Shown: piece after piece, positions 17,006-25,308 of the stretch
How the letters are laid out: every line of letters begins with the position of its first letter
Position numbering within the stretch: position 1 is the first letter of the stretch
The notes under the pieces: generated by a model
Databases searched by the model: none
Told to the model about the DNA's origin: nothing
Seen by the model: only the letters and a program-made list of their open reading frames with translations
Program-made: the position numbers and the translations under genes
NCBI GenBank assembly: GCA_963704585.1
Contig: OY969919.1
Coordinates: 1,426,001-1,490,000, forward strand
Length of the DNA stretch: 64,000 nt
Source: Bog-756 sp963704585
GTDB lineage: Bacteria; Actinomycetota; Acidimicrobiia; Acidimicrobiales; RAAP-2
Direction: 5' to 3'

Positions 17006-17020
17006 TTGCCGAGGGCGCCA
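16992..17020 (+). repeat. Duplicated 3' end of tRNA-Arg (attachment-site-like)
   Basis: The last 14 bases of the tRNA gene, TGCCGAGGGCGCCA (16992-17005), recur at 17007-17020 after a single T. A direct repeat of a tRNA 3' end is the usual trace of site-specific integration. I did not see a third copy at the far side of the island (about 21130). Confidence 0.6.
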
Positions 17021-17059
17021 ACCAGTCCTCCGCACGAACCTGTGTGGCGGACTGGGCTG

Positions 17060-17340
17060 TCTCGCTGCCGCGATCGTAGAGGGTGACTGCGACGTCGAGC
17101 GCGCTGTCGCCCGGTTGGTAGACGACGTCGAGCTGCAGCGCATCGAAAAGAGCCCTCAGCTCGCCCTGGGGCGCCGTGTCGAGCGAGGTGGCAAGGAGTG
17201 GCAGCCGGTCGAGCAACGGGGCGACGTCGGCCAACTTCGCCAGCGGTCAGGCCGCCAGCGACCGCCTGCACCGCCATGTTCAGGTCGGGACGGCGAGCCT
17301 CGATCCGGCGCACGGCGCGGTTGACCTCTTCGGCGCTCAT
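17060..17340 (-). pseudogene. Truncated serine-recombinase-like C-terminus
   Basis: From an ATG at 17340 the frame reads RRIEARRPDLNMAVQAVAG, then, after a one-base shift near 17244, LADVAPLLDRLPLLA, ELRALFDALQLDVVYQPG and LDVAVTLYDRG. The second part resembles the end of large serine recombinases (paired helices followed by LF-AF/L-V-Y and a final beta strand). No stop follows: the frame runs on into the tRNA antisense strand, so the fragment was cut at the tRNA junction. The ATG overlaps the stop of the gene at 17337 (ATGA), which may be chance. Family assignment is from pattern memory and moderate only. Confidence 0.4.
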
Positions 17341-18539
17341 GAGCGACCACCGCCCGGACTCTCGACGACGCGGAGCCTCGGCGGCGGGACGCGCTTCTCG
17401 TCGCTGATGTCGACGCCGGTAAGCGTCCGGCAGCGTCGGCGCAAGTGCTCCTGATGAAAGCCGGGACGATCCGCCGCCCGGAAGACCTCAAGCGCCAGCT
17501 CCCGACGTCCCGACCGCAGTGCGGATTCGGCCATGGCCTCGATGGGCATCCAATGTTCGCTGCCGAGCCGGTTCGCCGCCTCGACGTACCGGGTGAATCG
17601 CCGGCCAGCGACGGCGAGCCAGGCGAGCTGCTGGAGTGCTTCCTCTGCCTGGTAGTCGAGGTAGTCAGATGCGCACTCGGTGGCCAGGCTTACGAGATAT
17701 GCCTCGATCAGCTCGGTCTCGTCGCCAGGGACGTGTCGCCAGGGGAGCGTCTCCTCCTTGTAGTCCAACGCGTAGGGCTCGAAGACGACGAGGTCGCACA
17801 CGTCGGCCCAGTAGTCCTCGCCCCGTATTCCCGCTGCCTGCCAGTCGATCCCCAGGTAGGTGTGCCACGCGCCGACACGTAGCTGTCCGACGTTGCCGTG
17901 GGAGTCGTCGGTCCGGTCGGCCAGCTCCAACCCCGCGGTGTGGAAGGCCCGGTACAGCGCCAGCCGCTGCGCCGCACTCAGGGACGGCTGGTCGAGGCTG
18001 CGCAACCGCTCTTCGACCCGGTCGACGGCGGCGAAGCTCTTGTACTTAGAGATGTGGTCCTTCACCTCGACATGGCGACGGAAGGACCTGTAGTAGAGGC
18101 CTGGATCGACCGGGAAGGCGCTCCAACGGCCGTACCGGGAGCGCCGCACGAGACGCACCCGAGGCGTCTCGACCATGGCGGGCGTCATGGCCCGTCCCAC
18201 CACCCAGCGGTCGCTCACCTTCTTCCTCGCCTTGACCAGCACCCGTTTGTCGGAGAGCATCACCGACGTGGCGAGGTCCGCCGGCGTGAGACCGGCTTCT
18301 TCGATCCTGGAGCGCAGGTCGGCCAGATGGCTGAGCTTCGATTCGGCGCCCTGCCGGCCGTCGACGTGACTCCGCAGCTCGCCTACGAGATGTGCTTCGA
18401 GGTCGTCCAGGCTGTCGGCAAAGTCAGCGACAGCAACGGCGGCGAACCACAGGTCCCAGTAGCTCCAGGACCGCCCGGCTAGCTCCGACCACCGCTCCGG
18501 TCCGAACACGGGCGGCTTCCGAGGCGTGCCGGTGGTCAT
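17337..18539 (-). CDS. unknown 400-residue protein in AbiE-type operon
   Basis: I do not recognise this family. The protein is soluble, with no signal peptide or membrane segment, and is rich in Trp, Tyr and charged residues (WSYWDLWFAAVAVADF near residue 24; GAWHTYLGIDWQAAGIRGED near 230; an acidic PGDETELIEAYLVSLATE near 277). The C-terminal 130 residues look helical and repeat-like, reminiscent of TPR folds (YLDYQAEEALQQLAWLAVAG, ALRSGRRELALEVFRAAD). The ATG overlaps the stop of the preceding gene (ATGA), making it the fourth gene of the abiEi-abiEii operon. Its role may be linked to the toxin-antitoxin or to defence, but only by context. Confidence 0.65.
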   Translation of the reverse strand: MTTGTPRKPPVFGPERWSELAGRSWSYWDLWFAAVAVADFADSLDDLEAHLVGELRSHVDGRQGAESKLSHLADLRSRIEEAGLTPADLATSVMLSDKRVLVKARKKVSDRWVVGRAMTPAMVETPRVRLVRRSRYGRWSAFPVDPGLYYRSFRRHVEVKDHISKYKSFAAVDRVEERLRSLDQPSLSAAQRLALYRAFHTAGLELADRTDDSHGNVGQLRVGAWHTYLGIDWQAAGIRGEDYWADVCDLVVFEPYALDYKEETLPWRHVPGDETELIEAYLVSLATECASDYLDYQAEEALQQLAWLAVAGRRFTRYVEAANRLGSEHWMPIEAMAESALRSGRRELALEVFRAADRPGFHQEHLRRRCRTLTGVDISDEKRVPPPRLRVVESPGGGRS

Positions 18540-18931
18540 CGCTTGTCGCCTGTGCGCTCGGCCCGGAAGCCCGAATCATCGCCAAGGTGGAAGAAGAGGT
18601 GGCCTCGAAGCGTGCCATCATCTTCGACGGTCGCCCACCCCCGACCGGTGGTGTGGTCACCCTCGTCGAAGCCCTCCCAAGAGAACTCCACACCGGGGTG
18701 TCTGTCACGAGGTGCGTCGCGCCAGTCGATCCCACCTTGGACCGCAATGAACCCGAGACTGCCCATGTGGTCCGGTTCGAACTCGATGAACCCAGGAGCG
18801 ACGAGGTCGACGTCCTCTTGGGCCCAGAGGTCCATCTCTACTATCCGCCACCTTGCCACAAGGGATGATGTGACTCGTCGTGACTTTCCTGCCACCGCTT
18901 CAGCCTCCCTTTCGTACAGATCAGCGAGCAT
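18536..18931 (-). CDS. conserved WRIVEMDLW-type protein, unknown function
   Basis: A 131-residue protein whose core (about residues 28-125) holds WRIVEMDLWAQEDVDLV, APGFIEFEPD, VEFSWEGFDEGD and GRGWATVEDDGTLRGHLFF. I recall this as a widespread small family of unknown function, often beside mobile or toxin-antitoxin genes, with a beta-rich, lipocalin-like outline. The start is the ATG at 18931, which overlaps the abiEii stop by 11 bp; the stop overlaps the next gene (ATGA). It is the third gene of the operon. Confidence 0.7.
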   Translation of the reverse strand: MLADLYEREAEAVAGKSRRVTSSLVARWRIVEMDLWAQEDVDLVAPGFIEFEPDHMGSLGFIAVQGGIDWRDAPRDRHPGVEFSWEGFDEGDHTTGRGWATVEDDGTLRGHLFFHLGDDSGFRAERTGDKR

Positions 18932-19830
18932 CAGGCACCGACGACCACACGCCGCTCGCCGGATCCCATGCGAGGGCTGCTGCCGTGTCGGTGATAACGG
19001 GATCCGCGAAGGAGACAACCGCCGAGACGACCTCGGCGAATTGATCGGGGACGCGGTCTTCTAGCTGCTGCTTTCTCCTCCAGGCTGCCCATCGCGCCTG
19101 TCCGATCTCGCCGTAGCCGTCGAGAACCCGGGCGAGAGGAAGCAGCTCGACCTGCCGGTGGCGGGCCACCTGGCGGACCGAGTCGGTGAGATCCGCTCCG
19201 ATCAGTGGATGACGGCGGCTCAGAAGATAGACATCGGCGAAGTCCGTCCAGCGGATGTTTGACTGTTCCGCGGGCCACGGCAGTGACGATCTTCTCGGCG
19301 TGCACCATCACGAGCGGATACCCCCGTACCACCACCTCACCGCCGAGGAGGCGTGGAAGGTGCAGCTCCTGGGGTGCGGGAGTGATCGGGTCACCCACGT
19401 TGACGTCGACATGGAAGTGGGGACGGGCCGTTGCCAGCTCGGCGTTCATCGTGACCCGAACACCGCTGTAGGCGTCCTCATCGCGAATCACCGCTGCGGT
19501 CGCTCCGTCCACGTCGAACGCGGCGCCGTCGTCGAGGCGAAGGTTCGCCACCTCGCAGATGACGGTCCGGACGTTGTCCGCGTCGTTGTCGAGCGCCTCG
19601 GCTCGGAGATCGACGTCTCGGGTCGGCCGGCGTTCCCCGAAGGCGGCCAGGAGCACCCCGCCTTTCAGGACGAGCTGGTCGGCGAAGCGCGACTCGGCCA
19701 AGCGGGCGAGGAACGACTCCACTATGTAGAGCTGCAACAGCTCGTCGACCGGGCGGCGGTCGCCACGAGCCTTGGCCCGAAGGTCGAGGTAGGCCCGACC
19801 CGCCGAGGTGGCTCGGGAGGGAGCGGTCAC
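18921..19830 (-). CDS. abiEii: AbiEii/AbiGii-type nucleotidyltransferase toxin (frameshifted)
   Basis: Type IV toxin of the AbiE family, a nucleotidyltransferase thought to act on tRNA or other nucleic acids. Motif I/II appear as LVLKGGVLLAAFGERR-TRDVDLR, with the paired Asp residues, and the conserved Lys in VMVHAEKIVTAVARGT. After that the frame shifts; the next frame continues IRWTDFADVYLLSRRH, the family's C-terminal signature, to SVPDAR and TGA 18921. The span is 910 nt, one over a multiple of three; removing one T of TTT at 19258-19260 (an A in sense) restores one frame of about 302 residues. Error or true inactivation cannot be told apart. The GTG start overlaps the abiEi stop (GTGA). 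Confidence 0.8.
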
Positions 19831-20423
19831 AGCAAGACTTCCAAAGCTCGGCGCAGTGCGGGCTCGGTGCGGGGGAATCTCTGGGCCAGCTCGATCAGCT
19901 GGGCTGGGCTGCGGCCCGGGCGGCCGAGCCAGCGCCGCAGGGCCTCCCAGGCGACCTCGCTGCCTTCGAGGTGGCGAAGGCGGACGACATCGACCAGGGA
20001 CCGTTCTGCCGAGTACAGCCCGATGGGCCGACGGGCACCGACGTTCAGCTCTTCGCGCCCCAGGTCGAAGGTGCGGGGGTCGAACTGGTGGATGCGAGAC
20101 GGCGCCTGGAGCGCTGGGCGAGTGCTTCCTCGGGGGATGGCGATGTCGATGGCGGCCGGAATGGCGTCGATCAGGCCGTGGCGAGCGAGCGCGGTCTCCA
20201 GGCACAGCGTGGCGTGCGGGACTCGCTCGGCGATCTCGATCAGGTCGGAGTCGGCGGGCGGCGCGTCGGCCCAGCGGTAGACGCCACCGCCGAGCGAGAT
20301 GATCTCTCCGCTGTCGCGCAAGGCGTACAGACGCCTGTCACCGACACCTGCCTGCTTGGCCTCGCCGTAGGTGAACGTGTCACCCAGCTGCTCTCGGAGA
20401 TCGGGGGTGCCATTCGTCCTCAT
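19827..20423 (-). CDS. abiEi: AbiEi-type antitoxin / transcriptional autorepressor
   Basis: A 198-residue AbiEi-family antitoxin. The N-terminal winged helix (DTFTYGEAKQAGVGDRRLYA, ISLGGGVYRWADAP) binds DNA; the C-terminal domain (ERVPHATLCLETALARHGL, IPRGSTRPA, YSAERSLVDVVRLRHLEGSE) is needed for antitoxicity. The start is set at ATG 20423 because a TATGAT box ends 7 nt before it and a 17-bp inverted repeat covers that box; GTG 20441 would lie inside the operator. In known AbiE systems AbiEi represses its own promoter through inverted repeats. Confidence 0.85.
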   Translation of the reverse strand: MRTNGTPDLREQLGDTFTYGEAKQAGVGDRRLYALRDSGEIISLGGGVYRWADAPPADSDLIEIAERVPHATLCLETALARHGLIDAIPAAIDIAIPRGSTRPALQAPSRIHQFDPRTFDLGREELNVGARRPIGLYSAERSLVDVVRLRHLEGSEVAWEALRRWLGRPGRSPAQLIELAQRFPRTEPALRRALEVLL

Positions 20424-20470
20424 GAAGGAAATCATACCCACATCCGGGCTATATGGGTAGGATTTCCTTC
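20424..20470 (-). promoter_or_regulatory. Inverted-repeat operator and promoter of abiE operon
   Basis: Arms GAAGGAAATCATACCCA (20424-20440) and TGGGTAGGATTTCCTTC (20454-20470) are inverted copies with one mismatch in 17, separated by 13 bp. On the minus strand TATGAT lies in the proximal arm, 7 nt before the ATG, so bound AbiEi would block RNA polymerase and the transcript would be leaderless. Confidence 0.7.
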
Positions 20471-20604
20471 AAGCGACCCTGCTGCTGACCTCGGCTGATG
20501 TGGACGGTCAAAGCGCGATCAGGGTGTTTCCGCAGCTTCGCGGGCGACTGGCCGGCGCGGCAATGAAGTGCGGCCCACGTCGTCTCGCGGTCAAACGGCG
20601 GGGA

Positions 20605-20945
20605 TTACGCCACCTCGTTGAACAGTTCGGGCTGGACGCTGAGCGACGCCAGGTCAGCCGCCAGCGTTCCCGCCAACCAGCCCTCCCGGTCGGTAGCACG
20701 AGAACCCCGGTGGCCGAGATTCGGGAACAGTTCGGCGATCGCGTCGTCGGCTGCGTGCTCACGGGATGCCAGGATGGGCACGAGCGCGGTGCCGTGCGTC
20801 TCCGTAGCTGCAGAGACAGTGGCCTCTCCCGCCGCCTGCAGACGATGGCCGATTCGGATGGCGAAGAGCCCGTCCGCGGCGAATCGAACGGGCTACATCT
20901 CCGCAGTTCCCCATCGAAGTACTCCGCCTTCCCGATGGCCGACAC
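20605..20945 (-). pseudogene. Gene remnant, possibly DUF2786-like C-terminus
   Basis: From ATG 20945 the frame reads MSAIGKAEYFDGELRRCSP, then a frame change near 20890 is needed to continue FAIRIGHRLQAAGEA, THGTALVPILASREHAADDA, IAELFPNLGHRG, REGWLAGTLAADLASLSVQ and end at TAA 20605. The pattern LFP-L followed by G-W-AGT-AAD-ASL recalls the C-terminus of DUF2786-type proteins, but this is a weak match from memory. No intact gene is present. Confidence 0.3.
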
Positions 20946-21139
20946 AGATCCCGGTCAGTCTCGTCTGAGCCAGCACCATTCGCAACTGGGAACTCGCTGC
21001 CACTCTCAGGTAGTGCTGCTCTTCGCATCCCGAAGCGCCAGGAACCCGATCTCGTCTGCTGCGATGGCCCGGAAGAAGGAGCCGCGACTGCAAAGAGGCC
21101 AGTCGTCTGCGCGAGTCATTGCGTGTCGATGAGCGACCC
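20946..21139. other. Intergenic, no intact gene
   Basis: With the remnant before it, about 670 bases upstream of the abiE operator lack an intact gene. Base composition is visibly less GC-rich than the flanks. A 37-codon minus-strand ORF (start 21120) has no support. Confidence 0.4.
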
Positions 21140-21769
21140 TCACCACACGTAGGGCACGAGGCGCTTCCGCGTCGATGCGTAGGCCACGTACCGGTCGCCG
21201 AGCTCGTCGACGAGCGCCGCCTCCTCCACCCGGATGCGGTAGACGATCCCGCACGCCACTGCCGTCGTGAGACAGACGAGCGAGAGCCAGTTGCCGATGA
21301 AGATCCCGAGTCCGACGACGGCGAGGAGGACCCCGCTGTAGCTGGGATGGCGGAGGATCCGGTACGGGCCGTCCATGATGACCGGCTGGTCCGCGCTCGT
21401 CTGCACAGTGAACGTGAAGTACCTCCCGAGCGTGCGGAAGCTCCACAGCCGGAGTCCGATGCCGCACCACAGCGTGGCGAGCCCGATCCAGACCCAAACC
21501 CCTTCGGTCGGGAAGTTCGCCGCCGGCGCGACGTGCGACATGACGATCGCGAGGATCACGCCGACGACCGTCGCGATCCGGATGACCGACCGGCTCCCGC
21601 CGTCCGCCGATATCCCCTCGTCGCGGCGGTTCATCCCCTGGCGGAGCTCCGCCGCCAACCAGATCACCGCGGTCGCGATCAGGATCCCTCGGGCGAGCGG
21701 AGGGAGCGCCACCTGCGCCTCGGTGCCGACAGCGCCGAAAGTGCCGAAAGTGCCGAGCATCAGCACCAC
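21140..21769 (-). CDS. isoprenylcysteine carboxyl methyltransferase (ICMT)-family membrane protein
   Basis: A 209-residue membrane protein with about five hydrophobic segments (near residues 1-20, 25-45, 65-85, 90-110 and a long C-terminal hairpin at 155-180). The conserved catalytic region reads GLRLWSFRTLGRYFTFTV then GPYRILRHPSYSG, with RHPSY and the later E in VEEAAL that mark the ICMT/PEMT fold. Bacterial members methylate unknown small molecules or lipids using SAM. It marks the return to ordinary gene order beyond the island. Confidence 0.8.
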   Translation of the reverse strand: MVLMLGTFGTFGAVGTEAQVALPPLARGILIATAVIWLAAELRQGMNRRDEGISADGGSRSVIRIATVVGVILAIVMSHVAPAANFPTEGVWVWIGLATLWCGIGLRLWSFRTLGRYFTFTVQTSADQPVIMDGPYRILRHPSYSGVLLAVVGLGIFIGNWLSLVCLTTAVACGIVYRIRVEEAALVDELGDRYVAYASTRKRLVPYVW

Positions 21770-21815
21770 GAGCGCGCTCCCGGCGCCGAACCGATCGGTG
21801 ACCCCTCGGCGCGCG

Positions 21816-22235
21816 TCAGGATCGCGTCAGCGTCACGACGGGGATCGTTCGGGCTCCCGCCTTCTCCTGGTACTCGACGAAATTGGGGAACCGCTCGCCC
21901 TGTCTGGTGTAGATCTCGTCGCGCCGCGCACCGGTGATGGGTGTGGCGGTCGCGGTGAACGTCTCCGTGCCGAACTCGACGGTGACTTCGGGATGCGCGA
22001 CCAGGTTGTGGTACCAGTCGGGATTGGTGGGCGCGCCGGCCTTCGAGGCGAAGACGTAGAGGGTCCCGTCGTCGCCCTGCTGGCAGACGACGGGATTGGT
22101 ACGCACCGCACCGGTCTTCGCGCCGGTGGTCGTGAGCAGCAGCAAGGGCGCTCCCTCGAACGCACCGCCGACCTTTCCCCCGTTGCTCCGGAACTCGTCG
22201 ATGATCTGCTGGTTGAAGTCCCGCATCTCGGACAT
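21816..22235 (-). CDS. deazaflavin (F420)-dependent nitroreductase-family oxidoreductase
   Basis: A 139-residue split-barrel protein of the Ddn type. Motifs are LLLTTTGAKTG-VRTNPV near residue 30, YVFASKAGAPTNPDWYHNL near 55 and VEFGTETFTATA, as in mycobacterial F420H2-dependent reductases. The start is ATG 22235 with GAGAGG about 6 nt upstream; the longer open frame lacks a site. Together with the FrhB-like protein at 44345 it implies F420 use. Confidence 0.88.
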   Translation of the reverse strand: MSEMRDFNQQIIDEFRSNGGKVGGAFEGAPLLLLTTTGAKTGAVRTNPVVCQQGDDGTLYVFASKAGAPTNPDWYHNLVAHPEVTVEFGTETFTATATPITGARRDEIYTRQGERFPNFVEYQEKAGARTIPVVTLTRS

Positions 22236-22358
22236 GGCCCACCTCTCCTCTCGCTCTTCCACGCACTGTAGGTGGGTCGTCGCGATCCTCCGCCGCGCCC
22301 CGACACGAGCGGGAGCAGCCGAAACGACTGCGGCCACACCGGCACAGCCGACTCGGCC

Positions 22359-22745
22359 TCAGTCGGTCAGGAACCCCTTCGCCAGCTTCGGTGGGGCACA
22401 CGCCAACCACGCGTCGGTGATCGCATCGCGTAGCTCGCCGGCGCGAACCGATTGCAGATGGATGAGGACCGCAGCGAAGCCGTCGAAGTGCGGGATCGTG
22501 AAGATCGAAGGCGAGCTCGAGGTGAGCACGGCCTCCTTCTCGATGAGGTCCGCGACCCGGACCGCGACGATCGGGCCGTCGGGCGGCGTCTCGTCGCCGT
22601 ACCGCTTCCGGTCCGCCTTGGTGAACGGACGGTCCCACGCGAACGCCTTCTCTCGCACGTACCAGGTCAGGCTGCGTCGGCGCTCCCCCTCGGTCACCTC
22701 CGGCAGCGCAGCGGCAAGGCGTGCGACGTCTTCGATCGTCGCCAT
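22359..22745 (-). CDS. MmcQ/YjbR-family DNA-binding-like protein
   Basis: A 128-residue protein of the MmcQ/YjbR double-wing family: N-terminal VARLAAALPEVTEGERR, then SLTWYVREKAFAW, and C-terminal FDGFAAVLIHL and AITDAWLACAPPKL. Function is unknown for the family, which is often annotated DNA-binding from structure. A TAGGGT box 6 nt before the ATG suggests a leaderless transcript, divergent from the FAD oxidoreductase. Confidence 0.82.
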   Translation of the reverse strand: MATIEDVARLAAALPEVTEGERRRSLTWYVREKAFAWDRPFTKADRKRYGDETPPDGPIVAVRVADLIEKEAVLTSSSPSIFTIPHFDGFAAVLIHLQSVRAGELRDAITDAWLACAPPKLAKGFLTD

Positions 22746-22751
22746 GGACCG

Positions 22752-22810
22752 ACCCTACTTTCCGCCACCCGCCGTGCGGCAGGGGCCGGTGGAGGGGACT
22801 CCCCTACGCT
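22752..22810. promoter_or_regulatory. Divergent leaderless promoter pair
   Basis: TAGGGT (minus strand, 22752-22757) lies 6 nt before ATG 22745, and TACGCT (plus strand, 22805-22810) lies 7 nt before GTG 22818. Both would start transcription at the start codon, so two leaderless promoters share 72 bp. Confidence 0.45.
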
Positions 22811-22817
22811 GACCGCC

Positions 22818-23948
22818 GTGGAGTCGGCCGACGTGGTGATCATCGGCGGCGGTCTCGTCGGCACATCGGCCGCCTATGAGCTCGCCTGCCTCGGGGCAGA
22901 CGTCGTGCTCGTCGACGCGGCACATCCGGGACGCGCGTCGGACGCCGGCGCCGGCATCGTCTCCCCGCAGACCTGGCGTGACGAGGACGACGCCTGGTGG
23001 GAATTCGGCTGTGACGCGGCCGCGCACCTGACCGGACTCGTGACCCGCCTCGGTGAGGAGGGGTGCGATCCCGGCGCGGCGGCGTTCGCCCGCTGCGGCT
23101 CGCTCGTGGTCGCGCTGGCCGAGCACGAGGACCCATGGTTCGAGGAGTCCCTGCGCACCATCCGGCGCCGCAGCCCGGGCGTCGTCGAGATCCCGGGCGA
23201 CGAGGCCGTCGAGCGCTTCCCTCCGCTCGCGACGCCCTGGCGTGCGCTGCACAACCCGGAGGCGGCACGCGTCGACGGCCGTCGGTTGACCGGCGCACTC
23301 CGCGAGGCGATCGCAGCGAGGAAGGTGCGGGTCGTCGCCGAGCAGGCGACCGGCATCGCCGCCGACGGCGATCGCGCCGTCGCCGTCGAGCTCCCATCGG
23401 GGCCGGTGGCCTGCGACGCGGTTGTCGTCGCCGCCGGCGCGTGGTCCGGGACCTGGGAGGAGGTGCTCGGGACCCCCATGCCGGTCACACCACTGAAAGG
23501 GCAGATCGTCCACGTCACCTCAGACGGCGACGACTCGGACCGGTGGTCGATCGTGCAGCCGATCCTCAACTTCTACCTGGTGCCGTGGCCCGGAGGGCGC
23601 GTGGCATGCGGTGGGACCTTCGAGCACGACGCGGGCTTCGACACCCGCCCCACCGCGGCGGGAGTGCGAGACCTCCTGCGCGAGTGCGTGACGATCGCGC
23701 CCGGACTCGGTGAGGCCACCTTCACGGAGGTCCGGGTCGGCCTCCGACCCCGGAGCACCGACGACCGGCCCCTTCTGGGGGCGGTGCCCGGCTGGTCCAA
23801 CGTGCTCCTCTGCACCGGACACGGCGCCGAGGGTCTCCTGCTCGGGCCCTACTCGGCGGCGCTCGTCGCCCGTGCCGCGACCGGCGAGGCCCCAAGGGCG
23901 CTCGCACCGTTCGCGCCTGCACGGTTCATGAGCGGCGCACCGGCCTGA
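22818..23948 (+). CDS. FAD-dependent amine/amino acid oxidoreductase (DAO family)
   Basis: A 376-residue flavoprotein of the DadA/ThiO/glycine-oxidase type. The N-terminal dinucleotide motif VVIIGGGLVGTSAAYELA is followed by DAGAGIVSPQTW, a mid-sequence substrate-binding region (EDPWFEESL) and the C-terminal FAD motif VRVGLRPRSTDDRPLLGAV-NVLLCTGHGAEG. The start GTG 22818 is chosen for its adjacent TACGCT box and because the motif begins 5 residues in. The substrate is unknown. Confidence 0.85.
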   Translation: MESADVVIIGGGLVGTSAAYELACLGADVVLVDAAHPGRASDAGAGIVSPQTWRDEDDAWWEFGCDAAAHLTGLVTRLGEEGCDPGAAAFARCGSLVVALAEHEDPWFEESLRTIRRRSPGVVEIPGDEAVERFPPLATPWRALHNPEAARVDGRRLTGALREAIAARKVRVVAEQATGIAADGDRAVAVELPSGPVACDAVVVAAGAWSGTWEEVLGTPMPVTPLKGQIVHVTSDGDDSDRWSIVQPILNFYLVPWPGGRVACGGTFEHDAGFDTRPTAAGVRDLLRECVTIAPGLGEATFTEVRVGLRPRSTDDRPLLGAVPGWSNVLLCTGHGAEGLLLGPYSAALVARAATGEAPRALAPFAPARFMSGAPA

Positions 23949-23987
23949 CGACCGCGGGTGCCGATGCGCACCTGAGCCCGACGATGG

Positions 23988-25004
23988 TCAAGCGATAGTC
24001 GGTGGCTGCGTCGCGATGGAGTCGAACGGGACGGCGCCCTGCGGTGGCACCGGGGCGACACGCTCCCCCCAGCGGGAGAAGGTCACGACCGTCTGCTCCG
24101 AACCGGGAGTCCGGTCGATCGTCCCGGTGAGCTGCAGCGAGTAGGCACTCGGAAGGTTGGTTCCGTCCGCGAAGGTGAGCCTCGAGGTCCCCGCGACGTC
24201 GAATGCGGGATTCGAGGTGCTGTTGTGGTTCGAGTAGACGATGGACCGCACCGTTCGGCCGTGAGACGTCGATAGATCGGTGACGCCGAGCGGTGTCTGG
24301 TGGATCGGACCAGCCGGCGCCTGACCGGCGGCGCCCCAGAGGCTGCCGGTGGTCGTACCGTCGACGACCGCCGCGTACGCGCTGTCCTGCGGGGTGAAGG
24401 AGATCCATCGGCCGGCGAGGCTCGAGGCTTGCGCCTGCGAGAGGCCGAGCGCCGAGCTGTACCACGTCGGATCGGCCCTGAGGTAGGCGGCCGACCCCGT
24501 GGCGATGACCGACGCATTCCCGAGGTCGCCCGACATCGACTGCACGCCTCCGTGCCTGCCGACGTCGGTGACGGACGTCTCGCGGACGGTCGTGGCACCG
24601 AGCTTCGTGACGTCCGAGACGGCGTAGTGGAGGGTTCCGGAGGCCATCGCCGCCGCATAGACCTTCTGGCTCGTCTGCGCCGGGGACACGGTGGGCGCGA
24701 GCTGACCGTGTCCGAGGGCGAGGAAGGTGACCGCCGTCGCACCGAGGACCATCGCAATGACCACGACCATCAGGATCGAAGCCCACGCCTGGCGTCGCTC
24801 GCCCACCGGTGGGGATGCGTCCGCCGCGCCGATGTGGGTGCCGGGGGGCGATGCGTTGAACGGCGGGGAAGCCGCAGTCGGAAACATCTCGAGCAGCGGA
24901 AGACTCGGGACCGGCACCGGCATGGCTGCGGAGGCTCGGACCTGCCTCGCTGACGACCAGTCACGCCTTCCGGTGCTCCCCGCTCCGAACTCCTGCGTCG
25001 GCAT
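23988..25004 (-). CDS. membrane-anchored protein of unknown function
   Basis: A 338-residue protein. After a Pro/Ala-rich cytosolic N-terminus (about 75 residues) one hydrophobic segment (ILMVVVIAMVLGATAVTFLA) anchors it, and the remaining 240 residues would be outside the cell. This domain has repeated beta-like stretches (GTLHYAVSDVTKLG, QSMSGDLGNASVIATGSAAY, AGRWISFTPQDSAYAAV), a layout that recalls LppX/LprG-like or extracellular lipid-binding folds, though I cannot assign one. The start ATG 25004 has GGAGG 3-4 nt upstream; GTG 25022 is possible. The 285 bases between this gene and the next carry nothing recognisable. Confidence 0.7.
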   Translation of the reverse strand: MPTQEFGAGSTGRRDWSSARQVRASAAMPVPVPSLPLLEMFPTAASPPFNASPPGTHIGAADASPPVGERRQAWASILMVVVIAMVLGATAVTFLALGHGQLAPTVSPAQTSQKVYAAAMASGTLHYAVSDVTKLGATTVRETSVTDVGRHGGVQSMSGDLGNASVIATGSAAYLRADPTWYSSALGLSQAQASSLAGRWISFTPQDSAYAAVVDGTTTGSLWGAAGQAPAGPIHQTPLGVTDLSTSHGRTVRSIVYSNHNSTSNPAFDVAGTSRLTFADGTNLPSAYSLQLTGTIDRTPGSEQTVVTFSRWGERVAPVPPQGAVPFDSIATQPPTIA

Positions 25005-25308
25005 CGTCCTCCGTCCAGCCACGTCGCCACTGTCCGGCGAGGGTCTCGGGATCGGGGTCGTCGGGGATCGGATGTCCGCCCGCCGGTGGTCGGGATCCCC
25101 CAGGTCTCCTCGGCGATATCGACGCGCCGGTCCGTTTCCTTGAGCCGGCCTGCGCAGAGCGCTCCGGAGGAGTCAGACGCTCTGACAGAGCCGAGCTGAC
25201 CTAGCCGGAGACGCCCGGAGGTCCGGCGCCGGCAAGGACGCGGAGCACGATGCGGCCGCGCCGGCGGGGCCGCGCAGCGAAAGGGGACGCTCGAGGAAGG
25301 CGCGGGCG

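Noticed and set aside
16850..17143. Minus-strand ORF containing RQDSNLRSR
   Set aside because: This peptide is a known artefact of reading antisense through tRNA genes.
20471..21139. Possible second attachment copy or transposase at the far side of the island
   Set aside because: No copy of the tRNA 3' 14-mer and no transposase motif were seen; only a weak remnant.
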